Origin: Rhizobium sp. L1K21
GTDB taxonomy: Bacteria > Pseudomonadota > Alphaproteobacteria > Rhizobiales > Rhizobiaceae
Length of the DNA: 64,000 nt
Direction: 5' to 3'
Assembly (NCBI RefSeq): GCF_024055895.1
Contig: NZ_JAMXLE010000001.1
Coordinates: forward strand, 1 to 64,000
Part shown: positions 48,802-58,215 of the stretch, in pieces
How positions within the stretch are numbered: the first letter of the stretch is position 1
Layout of the letters: the number at the start of each line of letters is the position of its first letter
Position numbers and translations under genes: made by a program
The notes under the pieces: generated by a model
Database searches by the model: none
What the model was told of the DNA's origin: nothing
The model's input: only the letters and a program-made list of their open reading frames with translations

Positions 48802-49934
48802 GCCACGCGTTCACCTTCGCGCCATACACCGCGCACGACCGGGACGCCTTCATCGCGTCGCACGCGCACGAGGTCGGCGCGCAATCCGGGGGCAATGCGC
48901 CCGCGGTCGTCGAGCGCGACTGTCTTGGCGGGCGTTGCGGTCACCATCGCAAGTGCCTGCGGCAGGCTTATCTCTTCGTAGGTGTCGGCAATGACAAAGG
49001 GGGCGTGGACAAGGCTCAAGGGCACATAGTCGGATGAAAGGACGTCCAAAACACCGTGTTGAGCCAAGTCACCGGCTGCGATATTGCCCGAGTGGGATTT
49101 GCCGCGCACGATGTTGGGTGCGCCCATGAGGACGCTCATGCCGGCATCATGCGAGGCCCTGGCAGCGTCCATGCTGGTTGGAAACTCCGCCAACCTCACA
49201 CCAAATGATTTCGCCTCTTCGACGTGGTCGATGGTTGCATCATCGTGCGAAGCGATTGAAATGCCGCGCTCATGGCAGGCCTGCGATATCGCAATCCGGT
49301 TCTTGTTCGAGTATTTCGCGGAGGATTCCTGACGGCGCTTCACGAAGTGGGCAAACGCTTCGTCGGAGAGGCCGCGCTTGGTTTTGTAATAGAGCGTGTA
49401 CTGTTCCATTGTCTGGAACTGCCGTTGACCGGGTGCATGGTCCATCAGCGATGCAAGGCGCACGAAATCGACATCCTCGAAGGCCTCGAAATGCTGCATT
49501 ACATTCTCGGCGGAAACCTCGCAGCGCAGGTGGATGAAGTGTTCAGAGCGCAGGCGCTTTTCGTCCGCCGCCTGTTTGAGAGCGTCCGCCATTTTGCGCA
49601 TCTCGCCATCATCAAAGCCGTCGTCTTCATCAGAGCCCATACGCAGGCAGTCGAAAACCGTGGTAATGCCCGAAGCGCTGACCTGCGCATCATGGGCCTG
49701 GATGGCACCCATCATGTTCCAGCGCACCCCGGGACGTGGGGAATAGTGGGCTTCCAGGTGGTCTGTATGAAGCTCGATCAGACCGGGAATGAGATAGTCG
49801 CCTTCAAAATCGATGCCGGCGTCCGAGCCGCTGGAAATATCGGCGATCTTTCCGTCGCGGATGAGGATGGCACCGTCGATAATTTCGTTTTCGAGGACAA
49901 TGCGTGCATTGCGGATAGCGGTTTCATTGTTCAT
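48798..49934 (-). CDS. phnM: Alpha-D-ribose 1-methylphosphonate 5-triphosphate diphosphatase
   Basis: A 378-aa amidohydrolase-fold enzyme. Metal site HTDHLEAHYSPRPGV and later H/D residues (SHDDATIDHV; SDY). Removes pyrophosphate before PhnJ acts. Confidence 0.94.
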   Translation of the reverse strand: MNNETAIRNARIVLENEIIDGAILIRDGKIADISSGSDAGIDFEGDYLIPGLIELHTDHLEAHYSPRPGVRWNMMGAIQAHDAQVSASGITTVFDCLRMGSDEDDGFDDGEMRKMADALKQAADEKRLRSEHFIHLRCEVSAENVMQHFEAFEDVDFVRLASLMDHAPGQRQFQTMEQYTLYYKTKRGLSDEAFAHFVKRRQESSAKYSNKNRIAISQACHERGISIASHDDATIDHVEEAKSFGVRLAEFPTSMDAARASHDAGMSVLMGAPNIVRGKSHSGNIAAGDLAQHGVLDVLSSDYVPLSLVHAPFVIADTYEEISLPQALAMVTATPAKTVALDDRGRIAPGLRADLVRVRRDEGVPVVRGVWREGERVA

Positions 49935-49951
49935 TGCTTGGCCTTTCGCAA

Positions 49952-50620
49952 TTATCTGTCTGGCAATTCGCGCAGTCGCAAAACATCAAAGGATGCTCCG
50001 CGCGTGGGCTCGCAGAACAGAGCCAGGTGTGAAATTCTCAGAGGGTTGCCTACAAAGGCACCGAATTGTTTTTCGAGGCGGTCGCGCATTTCGTCGCGTT
50101 TTTCCTCAGGCACCTTGCCGGTGAGCGTCATGTGAAAGCGGAAATCCTCAAAGACATAGGGGTAACCCCAATCCATGAGATAACGCCGCTGGCGTTCGCT
50201 CAGCGATGCCGGATTGCGCCGTTCAATATCGGCATGGCCGAGTGGTGCGCGGAAGGGCTCGAATTTGCGAACAGCGTCTTCAGCCAGTACAGAAATCTGG
50301 TGCTCTTCGCCCTCAGCGGGAACGAGAGCAAAGAATGGTCCGATGAGGGCAAGCTTGATCTGAGCAATGTCAAACGGGCGCGTTGATGCTGCGAGCGTAT
50401 CGAACGCGTCTATCAGCGCTTCCTCGGTCGCGCCTTCAGCCAGGCTGAAGGGGGCTTTCAACGTGCCGTGAAAACCATAGCGTGCCGGCTCGCGGACCAG
50501 CGCATTTTCAACGCCAAGATCCTCAACCGTGCCGCCAAAAGCGCAGCGTCCGAGCCATGCCGCAGCGGCCTTGACCAACGGGTCTTCCTTAGGAGGTGTG
50601 AAATAGATGGCGTACCGCAC
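49952..50620 (-). CDS. DUF1045 phosphonate-metabolism protein, 2H phosphoesterase-like
   Basis: A 222-aa protein. Two HxT motifs (H51-G-T and H163-M-T) mark the 2H phosphoesterase fold. Regularly found in rhizobial phn clusters. No phnP is in this locus, so it may open the cyclic phosphate left by PhnJ. GTG start. Confidence 0.85.
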   Translation of the reverse strand: MRYAIYFTPPKEDPLVKAAAAWLGRCAFGGTVEDLGVENALVREPARYGFHGTLKAPFSLAEGATEEALIDAFDTLAASTRPFDIAQIKLALIGPFFALVPAEGEEHQISVLAEDAVRKFEPFRAPLGHADIERRNPASLSERQRRYLMDWGYPYVFEDFRFHMTLTGKVPEEKRDEMRDRLEKQFGAFVGNPLRISHLALFCEPTRGASFDVLRLRELPDR

Positions 50621-50719
50621 GGGGTTGTTCCTAGTTATTGCAGAATCGAATCTAAACCGTGGTCGAGAGAGATGCGTGGTTAGGCCGCTTCTGTGACACA
50701 GGTATGATGACGCGCCGTC

Positions 50720-52228
50720 TCACTTCCGCCCGTTGCCGATCAGCATGGAGCGCAGACGATTGGAAATATTGTCGAAAACGTAGACTACAATGAGTATGAG
50801 CAAAACCATATAGGCGACATTTTCCCAATCCTGGTTCGTGCGCATCGCTTCCCAGAGTTTCAGACCGATGCCGCCGGCACCGACGGCGCCGATAATCGTT
50901 GCCGAGCGCGTGTTGGATTCCCAGAAATAGAGCGCCTGACTGACGAAAACGGGCAGAACCTGTGGAACCACGCCAAAACGCTGGATCGCGACCGGCGATG
51001 CACCGACCGAGCGGATGCCTTCGCGCGGTTTGTCGTCGATATTTTCCAATGCCTCGGAATAAAGTTTGCCGAGTGTTCCGGTGTCGGTGAAGAAGATGGC
51101 GGCAATACCGGCCAGCGGCCCGGGCCCGAAGGCGCGGGTGAAAAACAGCGCCCAGATCAGCATGTCCACGGAACGCTGAAAGTCGAAGAAACGTTTGACA
51201 AGCTGGTTGAGCGGCTTGTTTCGTGTGATGTTGCGGGCGGCCAGAAAAGACAGTGGAAAGGCGATGACCATGGCAAAAAGCGTGCCCACGAAAGCCATCA
51301 CGATGGTCTGGAGAAGCTTTGTCCAGACATCCAGATGCTGCCAGGACGGATTATAGAGGATATCGTCGATGGCTCGTGACAGATTGCTTTGGTTGGGGTC
51401 AACGCGGTTGTCGGAAAACATCAGTGAGATGACATCGCCAGCCGATTTTCCGAAGAAAGGCGAGTTCGTGTCGAAGAAAAAATTCTCCCATCCCAGGAAG
51501 CGCTTGCGGACCTTGACGCGGTCGGGTTCGACCTCGACGCGGCCTGCAAATCCGAAATAGGCGATAATCTTTTCTCCCGGTGCACGCTGATAAGCCCATT
51601 CAGGCAGTGCGCCGTCATAGGTCATCGTTTTGCCGCCAGTCGTCAGTGTCAGCGTTTCACCGCCGCGGGTCAGCTCGACCTTGTCCTTTGAAAGGTCGAT
51701 CCATGACGAGGAGTTCATCATGATGTGCGCCTCGGTCACCACCTCTTCCGTCACCGTTGTCGGTTCCGTGCCGGCGGTTTTGGAGGTTTCGCCATCACCA
51801 CGAAATTCCGGCTGCACGAAGGAGAAGGATGAGGTGCTCTGTTTTGGCTGTGCCGGCGCTTCGCTCGGGCTTGCCTCGATCGTGCGCGTGACCGTTTCGG
51901 TTTTGGCTTCAATCCAGTCTGGATGCGGGTCTGCACCCAAAGGTGAGTATTTGCCGAAGACGATTTTCATCGTGCCATCGGCGTGGATGTCGATATCGGG
52001 TCTGGCTTCCCAGCTGATCCAATCGGCGAGATAGTTGCCGGCAATGTCCGAATTGGCCGAGCTTATGACATGGCCGATCGCAAAGAACCACCAGCAGAAG
52101 ATGAAATAGGCAATGACGGCTGCTGCCGCGAAAGCGGTTCTGTAGCGCTGCCAGAACGAGCGGGTCAGGAGTTCGGGATAGCGCGCTTCGATGTCGCGTA
52201 CATCCATTGTGTTCATGGTTGCGGTCAT
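50720..52228 (-). CDS. phnE: Phosphonate ABC permease, long form
   Basis: A 502-aa protein. The C-terminal ~280 residues are a normal PhnE permease (SATIIGAVGAGGIG coupling loop). Before it there is one membrane segment (~35-55) and a ~200-residue hydrophilic region, probably periplasmic. ATG 52228 leaves a 10-bp gap to the other phnE. Confidence 0.9.
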   Translation of the reverse strand: MTATMNTMDVRDIEARYPELLTRSFWQRYRTAFAAAAVIAYFIFCWWFFAIGHVISSANSDIAGNYLADWISWEARPDIDIHADGTMKIVFGKYSPLGADPHPDWIEAKTETVTRTIEASPSEAPAQPKQSTSSFSFVQPEFRGDGETSKTAGTEPTTVTEEVVTEAHIMMNSSSWIDLSKDKVELTRGGETLTLTTGGKTMTYDGALPEWAYQRAPGEKIIAYFGFAGRVEVEPDRVKVRKRFLGWENFFFDTNSPFFGKSAGDVISLMFSDNRVDPNQSNLSRAIDDILYNPSWQHLDVWTKLLQTIVMAFVGTLFAMVIAFPLSFLAARNITRNKPLNQLVKRFFDFQRSVDMLIWALFFTRAFGPGPLAGIAAIFFTDTGTLGKLYSEALENIDDKPREGIRSVGASPVAIQRFGVVPQVLPVFVSQALYFWESNTRSATIIGAVGAGGIGLKLWEAMRTNQDWENVAYMVLLILIVVYVFDNISNRLRSMLIGNGRK

Positions 52229-52238
52229 CTCAGATACC

Positions 52239-53201
52239 TCACGCTGCGGCCAGGAAGAACTGCTCACCGGTCAGACGGCGGCGCAGCCAGGCGGAAAACT
52301 GGTCAACGGCGACAATCGTGCAAAAGAGCAGAAGGATAATCGCAATTGTCTTGGCCTCGTGGCCGCGGCTTATCGATAGCCGCAAGAGTTCACCAATTCC
52401 GCCGCCCCCAACTGCGCCGATGATGGTTGAGGCGCGTACATTGATTTCCAGGCGAAGCAGGCAATAGCTGATGAAATTCGGCATGACCTGCGGCAGCATG
52501 CCGAAGCGAACGCGCTCAATCCAATTGCCGCCAGCAGCACGCAGGCCTTCATCCGGTTTCATGTCGGCGTTTTCGACCACCTCGTAGAAAAGCTTGCCCA
52601 GAGCGCCGATCGTGTGAATGGAGACGGCGATAATGGCAGGGATCGGGCCAAGCGAAAGGATGGCGAGGAAGAAGCCTGCCAGAACAACTTCCGGGAAAGC
52701 GCGCAAGATTTCCATGATACGGCGCGCGACAGCGCGAACCCAAGGGTTCGGCATCAGATTGCGCGCTGCGAAAAAGCACAGGACAAATCCCAAGATGGCA
52801 CCGATGATGGTCGAGAAAAGCGCAATGTTCAGCGTTTCAATCATCTTGAAGAAGTATTCGGGCAGATAGAAATCGCCGAAGAGATAGTGGCGGCCTTCCG
52901 GGTAGTTATACCGGAAGCTGCCGTCGTCATAGGGCGAGGGCAAATCGAACAGCGCCCGCCAGATTTCCATGCCGTCTTTCGGGATCAGATCGCCGAAAAA
53001 GTCGAAGAAATGGGGTAGTCTGTCAAAGAATTTGCCGGCGTTGGTGTCGTTGGCAAACCACAGTGAACTGAACAGGACCGCGGCAAAAACGATGATGGTC
53101 AGAGCAGTATAGGTTCTGCGCTTGGCAGCGAGTTCGCGCCATTGTTGGTCGATTGCACGACCGCCTTCCTGCAGACGTGTTTCCGGTTGATCGTTTTTCA
53201 T
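52239..53201 (-). CDS. phnE: Phosphonate ABC permease, short form
   Basis: A 320-aa protein with ~6 membrane segments and coupling loop ASTIIGAVGGGGIG. Partner of the long PhnE as a heterodimer. Has AAGGGAC before ATG 53201. Confidence 0.92.
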   Translation of the reverse strand: MKNDQPETRLQEGGRAIDQQWRELAAKRRTYTALTIIVFAAVLFSSLWFANDTNAGKFFDRLPHFFDFFGDLIPKDGMEIWRALFDLPSPYDDGSFRYNYPEGRHYLFGDFYLPEYFFKMIETLNIALFSTIIGAILGFVLCFFAARNLMPNPWVRAVARRIMEILRAFPEVVLAGFFLAILSLGPIPAIIAVSIHTIGALGKLFYEVVENADMKPDEGLRAAGGNWIERVRFGMLPQVMPNFISYCLLRLEINVRASTIIGAVGGGGIGELLRLSISRGHEAKTIAIILLLFCTIVAVDQFSAWLRRRLTGEQFFLAAA

Positions 53202-53229
53202 GCCCAAACAGTCCCTTAATCAAGGCAAA

Positions 53230-53253
53230 CCGCCGGACATGGCTGCCCGGCGG
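53230..53253 (-). terminator. Hairpin after phnD, attenuator
   Basis: CCGCCGG (53230-53236) pairs with CCGGCGG (53247-53253). On the minus strand it is followed by TTTGCCTT. Such stems after binding-protein genes raise their expression over the permease genes. Confidence 0.5.
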
Positions 53254-53271
53254 ATCTTTTAGGAGAGAGAA

Positions 53272-54177
53272 TTAGCCGCCGATGAGGGCTTTACGTGCAG
53301 CGATGATCGGCTTGTAGAAGTCGACATTGACTTCAGCAAAGCCGGTGTAGTCGCCGCCCTGGATGGCAGAGAAGCATTCCGGGTCGCTCTCAGGAAGCTT
53401 GGTCATGAAGTCCTTGAACTTGGCCTTCATGTCGGTGTCCATGGAGGTGCGAACAACGATCGGGCCGTTCGGGATCAGCGGAGATTCCCAAAGCTGAACG
53501 AGTTCGTCCATGTTCAGGATGCCCTTGTCGACCATCTTGCGCAGGTTACCGGAGGTGTAGCCGTCCTTGAACTCGCCAACGCCGGAGGCCCAGGTTGTGC
53601 CAGCGTCGAAGGTGCCCTTGAGAACTTCGAGAACCAGGTTTTCATGGCCGCCGCCGAAGCCGGTGGAACCGAAGAACTGGTCAACAGGCTCGCCGATTGC
53701 TTCAGGAAGCGTGACATTCGGGACGAGGAAGCCGGAGGTGGAGTCAGGGTCGGCAAAGCCGAGTTTCTTGCCCTTCATGTCTTCAAGCTTGGTCATGCCG
53801 CTATCCTTGCGGGCAACCATGACAGAGTGATAGCCCATGGAGCCGTCGGTCTGCACTGTCGTGAGGATCGGTTCAACAGCTTCCGGGTTTTCAAGGTAGA
53901 TCTTGGCATAGCCGGATGCACCGAGCTCGGCATAGTCGAGCGTGCCGCCGAGCAGGCCCTGGATCACGCCGTCATAATCGGCAGCCGGGAAAAGCGAAAC
54001 TTTTTCAACACCGAGAACAGATGGCAGCTTGTCGACCATGCACTGGAAGTTGCGCAGGCGGTCGGCTTCGTTTTCGCCACCCAGGATACCGATGCGGAAT
54101 TCCTTGAGGTCTTCGGCGCCGGCGGACACTGCCATGGCAAGCAGAGCCGTTGCGGCAAAAAGGGCTTTCTTCAACAT
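53272..54177 (-). CDS. phnD: Phosphonate-binding periplasmic protein
   Basis: A 301-aa protein with a Sec signal peptide (residues 1-21, ..AMAVSAGA). A PhnD-family binding fold (FRIGILGGENEADRL; ADPDSTSGFLVP). AGGAG before ATG 54177. Confidence 0.94.
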   Translation of the reverse strand: MLKKALFAATALLAMAVSAGAEDLKEFRIGILGGENEADRLRNFQCMVDKLPSVLGVEKVSLFPAADYDGVIQGLLGGTLDYAELGASGYAKIYLENPEAVEPILTTVQTDGSMGYHSVMVARKDSGMTKLEDMKGKKLGFADPDSTSGFLVPNVTLPEAIGEPVDQFFGSTGFGGGHENLVLEVLKGTFDAGTTWASGVGEFKDGYTSGNLRKMVDKGILNMDELVQLWESPLIPNGPIVVRTSMDTDMKAKFKDFMTKLPESDPECFSAIQGGDYTGFAEVNVDFYKPIIAARKALIGG

Positions 54178-54261
54178 GTGACTTTCTCCTCTGATATCCG
54201 GCATTGCCAGACAGATTTGTTAGGTAGAGTTGCCTTTAACGCGGGCGGGCGATCTCAGTGA

Positions 54262-55095
54262 TCAAGGCCCTGCAAGGATGATTGGAGCGGGCGCCGAAAC
54301 CGCTCTGGCCGCCTTGCTGGGAATATCGATGCTGGTTGAGGTCATGCTTTCCTCAATCGCGCCGTCAGCGCCGTAAATGCGATTGACAGCTTCGCTGGTC
54401 AGCTCCGCCGGGGTGCCGTCGAAAACGACCCGTCCGTTGGCCATGCCGATGATGCGTTCGCAATAGGTTCGCGCAGTATCCAGCGTATGCAGGTTGGTAA
54501 TGACGGTGATGCCCTCGCGCTCGTTGATATCGCGCAGCGCATCCATCACGATCTTGGCATTCAGCGGGTCAAGCGAGGCAATCGGCTCGTCGGCCAGCAG
54601 AACCTTCGGCTGCTGCATCAGTGCACGGGCAATCGCAACGCGCTGCTGCTGGCCGCCGGACAGAGTGCCAGCGGGCTGAAGCGCGGTTTGCTCAATGCCG
54701 AGACGTTCAAGGGCGGCAATCGCCATGATGCGCTCTTCGCGTGAAAAGATGTTGAGGATGCTGAGCGCGGTGGAACGGTGATTGAGACGGCCAAGCATGA
54801 CGTTGGTCAGCACATCCAGACGCGGCACCAGATTGAACTGCTGGAAAATCATGGCGCAGTCGCGATGCCAGCGGCGCAGCGCTTCACCTTTCAATTTCGA
54901 CACTTCGTTACCGTCAAAAAAAACGGACCCCGAAGAGAGATCCGTGAGACGGTTGATCATGCGCAGGAGAGTCGACTTGCCCGCGCCGGAACGGCCAATC
55001 ACGCCAACCATCTGGCCTGTGGGAATGGAGAAGCTCACCGATTCCACTGCGGTCTTTGAACCAAATTTGCGTGTGACGTCGCGCAGTTCAAACAT
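54262..55095 (-). CDS. phnC: Phosphonate ABC transporter ATPase
   Basis: A 277-aa protein. Walker [10 protein letters not shown], signature LSGGQQQR, Walker B VLLADEP. ATG 55095 follows GGAG. About 128 bp from the preceding acyltransferase gene, with a candidate Pho box in between. Confidence 0.94.
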   Translation of the reverse strand: MFELRDVTRKFGSKTAVESVSFSIPTGQMVGVIGRSGAGKSTLLRMINRLTDLSSGSVFFDGNEVSKLKGEALRRWHRDCAMIFQQFNLVPRLDVLTNVMLGRLNHRSTALSILNIFSREERIMAIAALERLGIEQTALQPAGTLSGGQQQRVAIARALMQQPKVLLADEPIASLDPLNAKIVMDALRDINEREGITVITNLHTLDTARTYCERIIGMANGRVVFDGTPAELTSEAVNRIYGADGAIEESMTSTSIDIPSKAARAVSAPAPIILAGP

Positions 55096-55148
55096 GGCTA
55101 GGGACTCCAGAAACAAAATAAAGACTACCAAAGCGCTACAGGCGTTTT

Positions 55149-55177
55149 TTGAAGGTCGAATGTCAGATTTGTTGCAG
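55149..55177 (-). promoter_or_regulatory. Candidate three-repeat Pho box before phnC
   Basis: On the minus strand CTGCAAC, CTGACAT and CCTTCAA occur at exactly 11-bp spacing (55171-55177, 55160-55166, 55149-55155). The middle one matches CTGTCAT at 6 of 7 bases; the outer two are weak. Confidence 0.45.
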
Positions 55178-55223
55178 TTTTGTTAAATCCACAGAGGACT
55201 TCTTTGTGCTGTGGAAAAACGGT

Positions 55224-55838
55224 TCAGCCATACTTGGAAAGGAACGATTCCACAGGCATTGCGCGAAAGTCTTCAAGGGCGTTGCGCAATGCTTGGTGGC
55301 TCCAGTTCCACCACGAAAGTTGCTCCAGCCGACCGGCTATTTCAGCGGGAAATCGTTCGCGGATTGTGACAGCTGGAACACCCCCGACAATGGCATAGGG
55401 TGCGACGTCTTTTGAGACCACGGCTCCGGCCCCGATGACTGCGCCATTGCCGACGCTGACACCCGGAAGCAGGATGGCGCCGTGGCCGATCCACACGTCG
55501 TGGCCGATCGAGACCCGGTGGTCGCGCCGCCAGTTGAAGAAGTCGGCCTCGTTTTCGGCGTCGTCCCAATAGTCACCGGCGCGGTAGGTGAAATGATGCA
55601 GGGTGGCGCGCCACATGGGATGCTTGGTTGCATTGATGCGCACGTCGGCGGCAATGTTGGCAAACTTGCCGATGGTTGCGCACCAGACCATGCTGCCGCG
55701 CTCGATATAGGAATAGTCGCCAAGCTCGGTTTCGCTGACCCGGCAGAACTCGCCGATTTCCGTGTAGCGGCCAAGGGTGCAATCGACCACACGTGCGCTT
55801 TCGCTGATCAGCGGTTGTTCTGAAAGTTTCGTGCTCAT
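55224..55838 (-). CDS. Hexapeptide-repeat acyltransferase of phn cluster
   Basis: A 204-aa left-handed beta-helix protein ([35 protein letters not shown]). Belongs to the phosphonate-cluster transferase family related to xenobiotic acetyltransferases. May acetylate aminoalkyl-phosphonates. Overlaps phnL by 4 nt. Confidence 0.9.
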   Translation of the reverse strand: MSTKLSEQPLISESARVVDCTLGRYTEIGEFCRVSETELGDYSYIERGSMVWCATIGKFANIAADVRINATKHPMWRATLHHFTYRAGDYWDDAENEADFFNWRRDHRVSIGHDVWIGHGAILLPGVSVGNGAVIGAGAVVSKDVAPYAIVGGVPAVTIRERFPAEIAGRLEQLSWWNWSHQALRNALEDFRAMPVESFLSKYG

Positions 55839-56542
55839 GCGGCGAGCTCCCGGGCCGAGAATTTGGACACGTCAATCACATGATCGGCAATGCGGGTGCG
55901 GACATCCTCGTCATGGAAAATGCCGAGAAGTGCGGTCCCGGCGCGCTTCTTTTCCTCGATCATCTCGATAACGACATCGCGGTTTTGTGCATCCAGCGAC
56001 GCCGTCGGCTCATCCAGAAGCAGGATTGAATGGGAAGTGATGAAACCGCGCGCAATGTTCACACGCTGTTGTTCGCCACCGGAAAATGTGGCTGGAGGCA
56101 AGGCCCAAAGCTCTTCTGGAAGGTTGAGCCGGGAAAGAAGGTCTGCGGCGCGCGCGCGCGCGTCTTCCATCTCCACGCCCTCCTGAGCCAGCGGTTCGGC
56201 AACAATGTCGAGCGCGGAGATGCGCGGCACGACGCGCAGGAACTGGCTGACATAACCGATGGTTTCGCGGCGAACCTCGAGAATTTGCCGGGGCTCGGCC
56301 CGAGCAAGATCAATCACCTGGTCGCGGTGCTTCACCAGAATTTGACCGGTATCGACGGAATAGTTGCCGAAGACCATTTTCAAAATCGAGCTCTTGCCCG
56401 CACCGGAAGGTCCGCCGAGCACGGAGCATTGGCCCGCGGTTGCGGCGAAATTGACATTGGCGATCACCGGCAGACGCGTGCCGCCGCGCAAATGCATGGT
56501 GAATGTCTTGGCGACTTCAGAAACGACGAGAGGAGTCGGCAT
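55835..56542 (-). CDS. phnL: C-P lyase ABC-type protein PhnL
   Basis: A 235-aa ABC ATPase fold ([26 protein letters not shown]). Associates with the C-P lyase core, not with a permease. Confidence 0.93.
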   Translation of the reverse strand: MPTPLVVSEVAKTFTMHLRGGTRLPVIANVNFAATAGQCSVLGGPSGAGKSSILKMVFGNYSVDTGQILVKHRDQVIDLARAEPRQILEVRRETIGYVSQFLRVVPRISALDIVAEPLAQEGVEMEDARARAADLLSRLNLPEELWALPPATFSGGEQQRVNIARGFITSHSILLLDEPTASLDAQNRDVVIEMIEEKKRAGTALLGIFHDEDVRTRIADHVIDVSKFSARELAA

Positions 56543-56551
56543 GTTCTTTTC

Positions 56552-57328
56552 TCACACTTGCAGGATGGAGGACACGAGGAGCTGGGTGTAGGGTTCGCGC
56601 GGATCATCAAGCACGCGGTCTGTCAGGCCGTGTTCGATGACCTGTCCGTCCTTCATCACCATCATGCGGTGGGACAGGAGACGCGCGACTGCCAGGTCAT
56701 GGGTGACGACGATGGCAGCAAGCCCCAAATCCTGCACAAGGCCGCGAATGAGATCGAGCAGGCGGGCCTGAACGGATACATCCAGGCCGCCAGTCGGCTC
56801 GTCCATGAAAACCAGCCGCGGTGCGGTGACCAAATTGCGGGCAATCTGCAGGCGTTGGCGCATGCCGCCTGAAAAGGCGCGCGGCTGATCATCAATACGA
56901 TCGAGACCGATTTCCACACGAGAGAGCCAATCACCTGCCGTTTCGCGGATCTGGCCGTAGTGTCGGTCACCAATGGCCATCAGCCGTTCGCCGACATTGG
57001 CACCGGCCGAGACGGTCATGCGCAGGCCGTCAGCCGGATTCTGGTGTACAAAGCCCCAATCGGTGCGCATCAGAAACCGGCGCTCGGCCTCTGCCATGGT
57101 GGCAAGATTGCGAAACTGACCATCCCGCATACGGTATTCCACCGAGCCGACATCGGCCGTGAGGCGCGTTGAAACGCAATTGAGAAGCGTCGTCTTGCCG
57201 GAGCCGGATTCGCCGACAATGGCCAAGACTTCACCCGGCCATAGGTCGAAACTGACCTTGGTGCAGCCAATGCGGCCACCATAGAATTTGGAGAGGTCGC
57301 TGACCTTCAAAAGCGGTTGACTGTTCAT
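56552..57328 (-). CDS. phnK: C-P lyase ABC-type protein PhnK
   Basis: A 258-aa ABC ATPase fold (GESGSGKTT; FSGGMRQRLQ; VFMDEP). PhnK binds PhnJ in the core complex. Overlaps phnJ by 4 nt. Confidence 0.94.
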   Translation of the reverse strand: MNSQPLLKVSDLSKFYGGRIGCTKVSFDLWPGEVLAIVGESGSGKTTLLNCVSTRLTADVGSVEYRMRDGQFRNLATMAEAERRFLMRTDWGFVHQNPADGLRMTVSAGANVGERLMAIGDRHYGQIRETAGDWLSRVEIGLDRIDDQPRAFSGGMRQRLQIARNLVTAPRLVFMDEPTGGLDVSVQARLLDLIRGLVQDLGLAAIVVTHDLAVARLLSHRMMVMKDGQVIEHGLTDRVLDDPREPYTQLLVSSILQV

Positions 57329-58215
57329 TCTGCTGCCTCCGTCTGGGCCACACCCAATTCGCCGACATGGCCTGCATTGCGGCGATCTTCGCAGTGATCG
57401 GTATCGGAGCAGACGAACATGCGACCGCCCTTGTCATCCAGCACCACTTCATCGAGGTAGACATTCTCGGCACCGCAAAGCGCACAGGGTTTTTCGAATT
57501 TCTGGATCTCGAACGGGTAGTCTTCGAAATCCAGGCTGACCACTTCGGTATGCGGCGGTATGGCGTAGATACGCTTCTCGCGGCCGGCGCCGAAGAGCTG
57601 CAATGCCTGCGATCGATGCATTTTCGGATTGTCGAATTTGGGGATGGGCGAGGGGTCCATCACATAGCGCTCGCCAACCTTGACCGGATAGGCATAGGTG
57701 GTGGCGATATGGCCGTTGCGGGCAATGTCCTCGTAAAGTTTGACATGCATGAGGCCATATTCTTCCAGCGCATGCATCTTGCGCGTCTCGGTTTCGCGCG
57801 GCTCGAGAAAGCGCAAGGGTTCGGGAATCGGCACCTGATAGACGAGAACCTGACCCTCGGTCAGCGGCTCCTCGGGTATGCGGTGACGGGTCTGGATCAC
57901 GGTGGCCTCACCGGTCTTGGTCGTGACCTTCACATTCGCGACCTTCTGAAAGAACGCACGGATGGAAACGGCATTGGTGGTATCGTCGGCACCCTGGTCT
58001 ATCACTTTCAGAGTGTCGTCCGGGCCGAGAATGGAGGCGGTGACCTGCACGCCGCCCGTACCCCAGCCATAGGGCATGGGCATTTCGCGGGAGGCGAAGG
58101 GAACCTGATATCCGGGGATCGCGATGGCCTTCAGGATTGCGCGGCGGATCATCCGCTTGGTCTGCTCGTCCAGATAGGCGAAGTTATAGGTTGCGAGATT
58201 GCCGGCGCTGGTCAT
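57325..58215 (-). CDS. phnJ: C-P lyase radical SAM enzyme
   Basis: A 296-aa protein. C244, C247, C269 and C275 match the four key cysteines of the family (FeS cluster and thiyl radical), and G35 in AIPGYQVPF fits the radical glycine. Cleaves the C-P bond. Overlaps phnI and phnK by 4 nt each. Confidence 0.96.
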   Translation of the reverse strand: MTSAGNLATYNFAYLDEQTKRMIRRAILKAIAIPGYQVPFASREMPMPYGWGTGGVQVTASILGPDDTLKVIDQGADDTTNAVSIRAFFQKVANVKVTTKTGEATVIQTRHRIPEEPLTEGQVLVYQVPIPEPLRFLEPRETETRKMHALEEYGLMHVKLYEDIARNGHIATTYAYPVKVGERYVMDPSPIPKFDNPKMHRSQALQLFGAGREKRIYAIPPHTEVVSLDFEDYPFEIQKFEKPCALCGAENVYLDEVVLDDKGGRMFVCSDTDHCEDRRNAGHVGELGVAQTEAAE

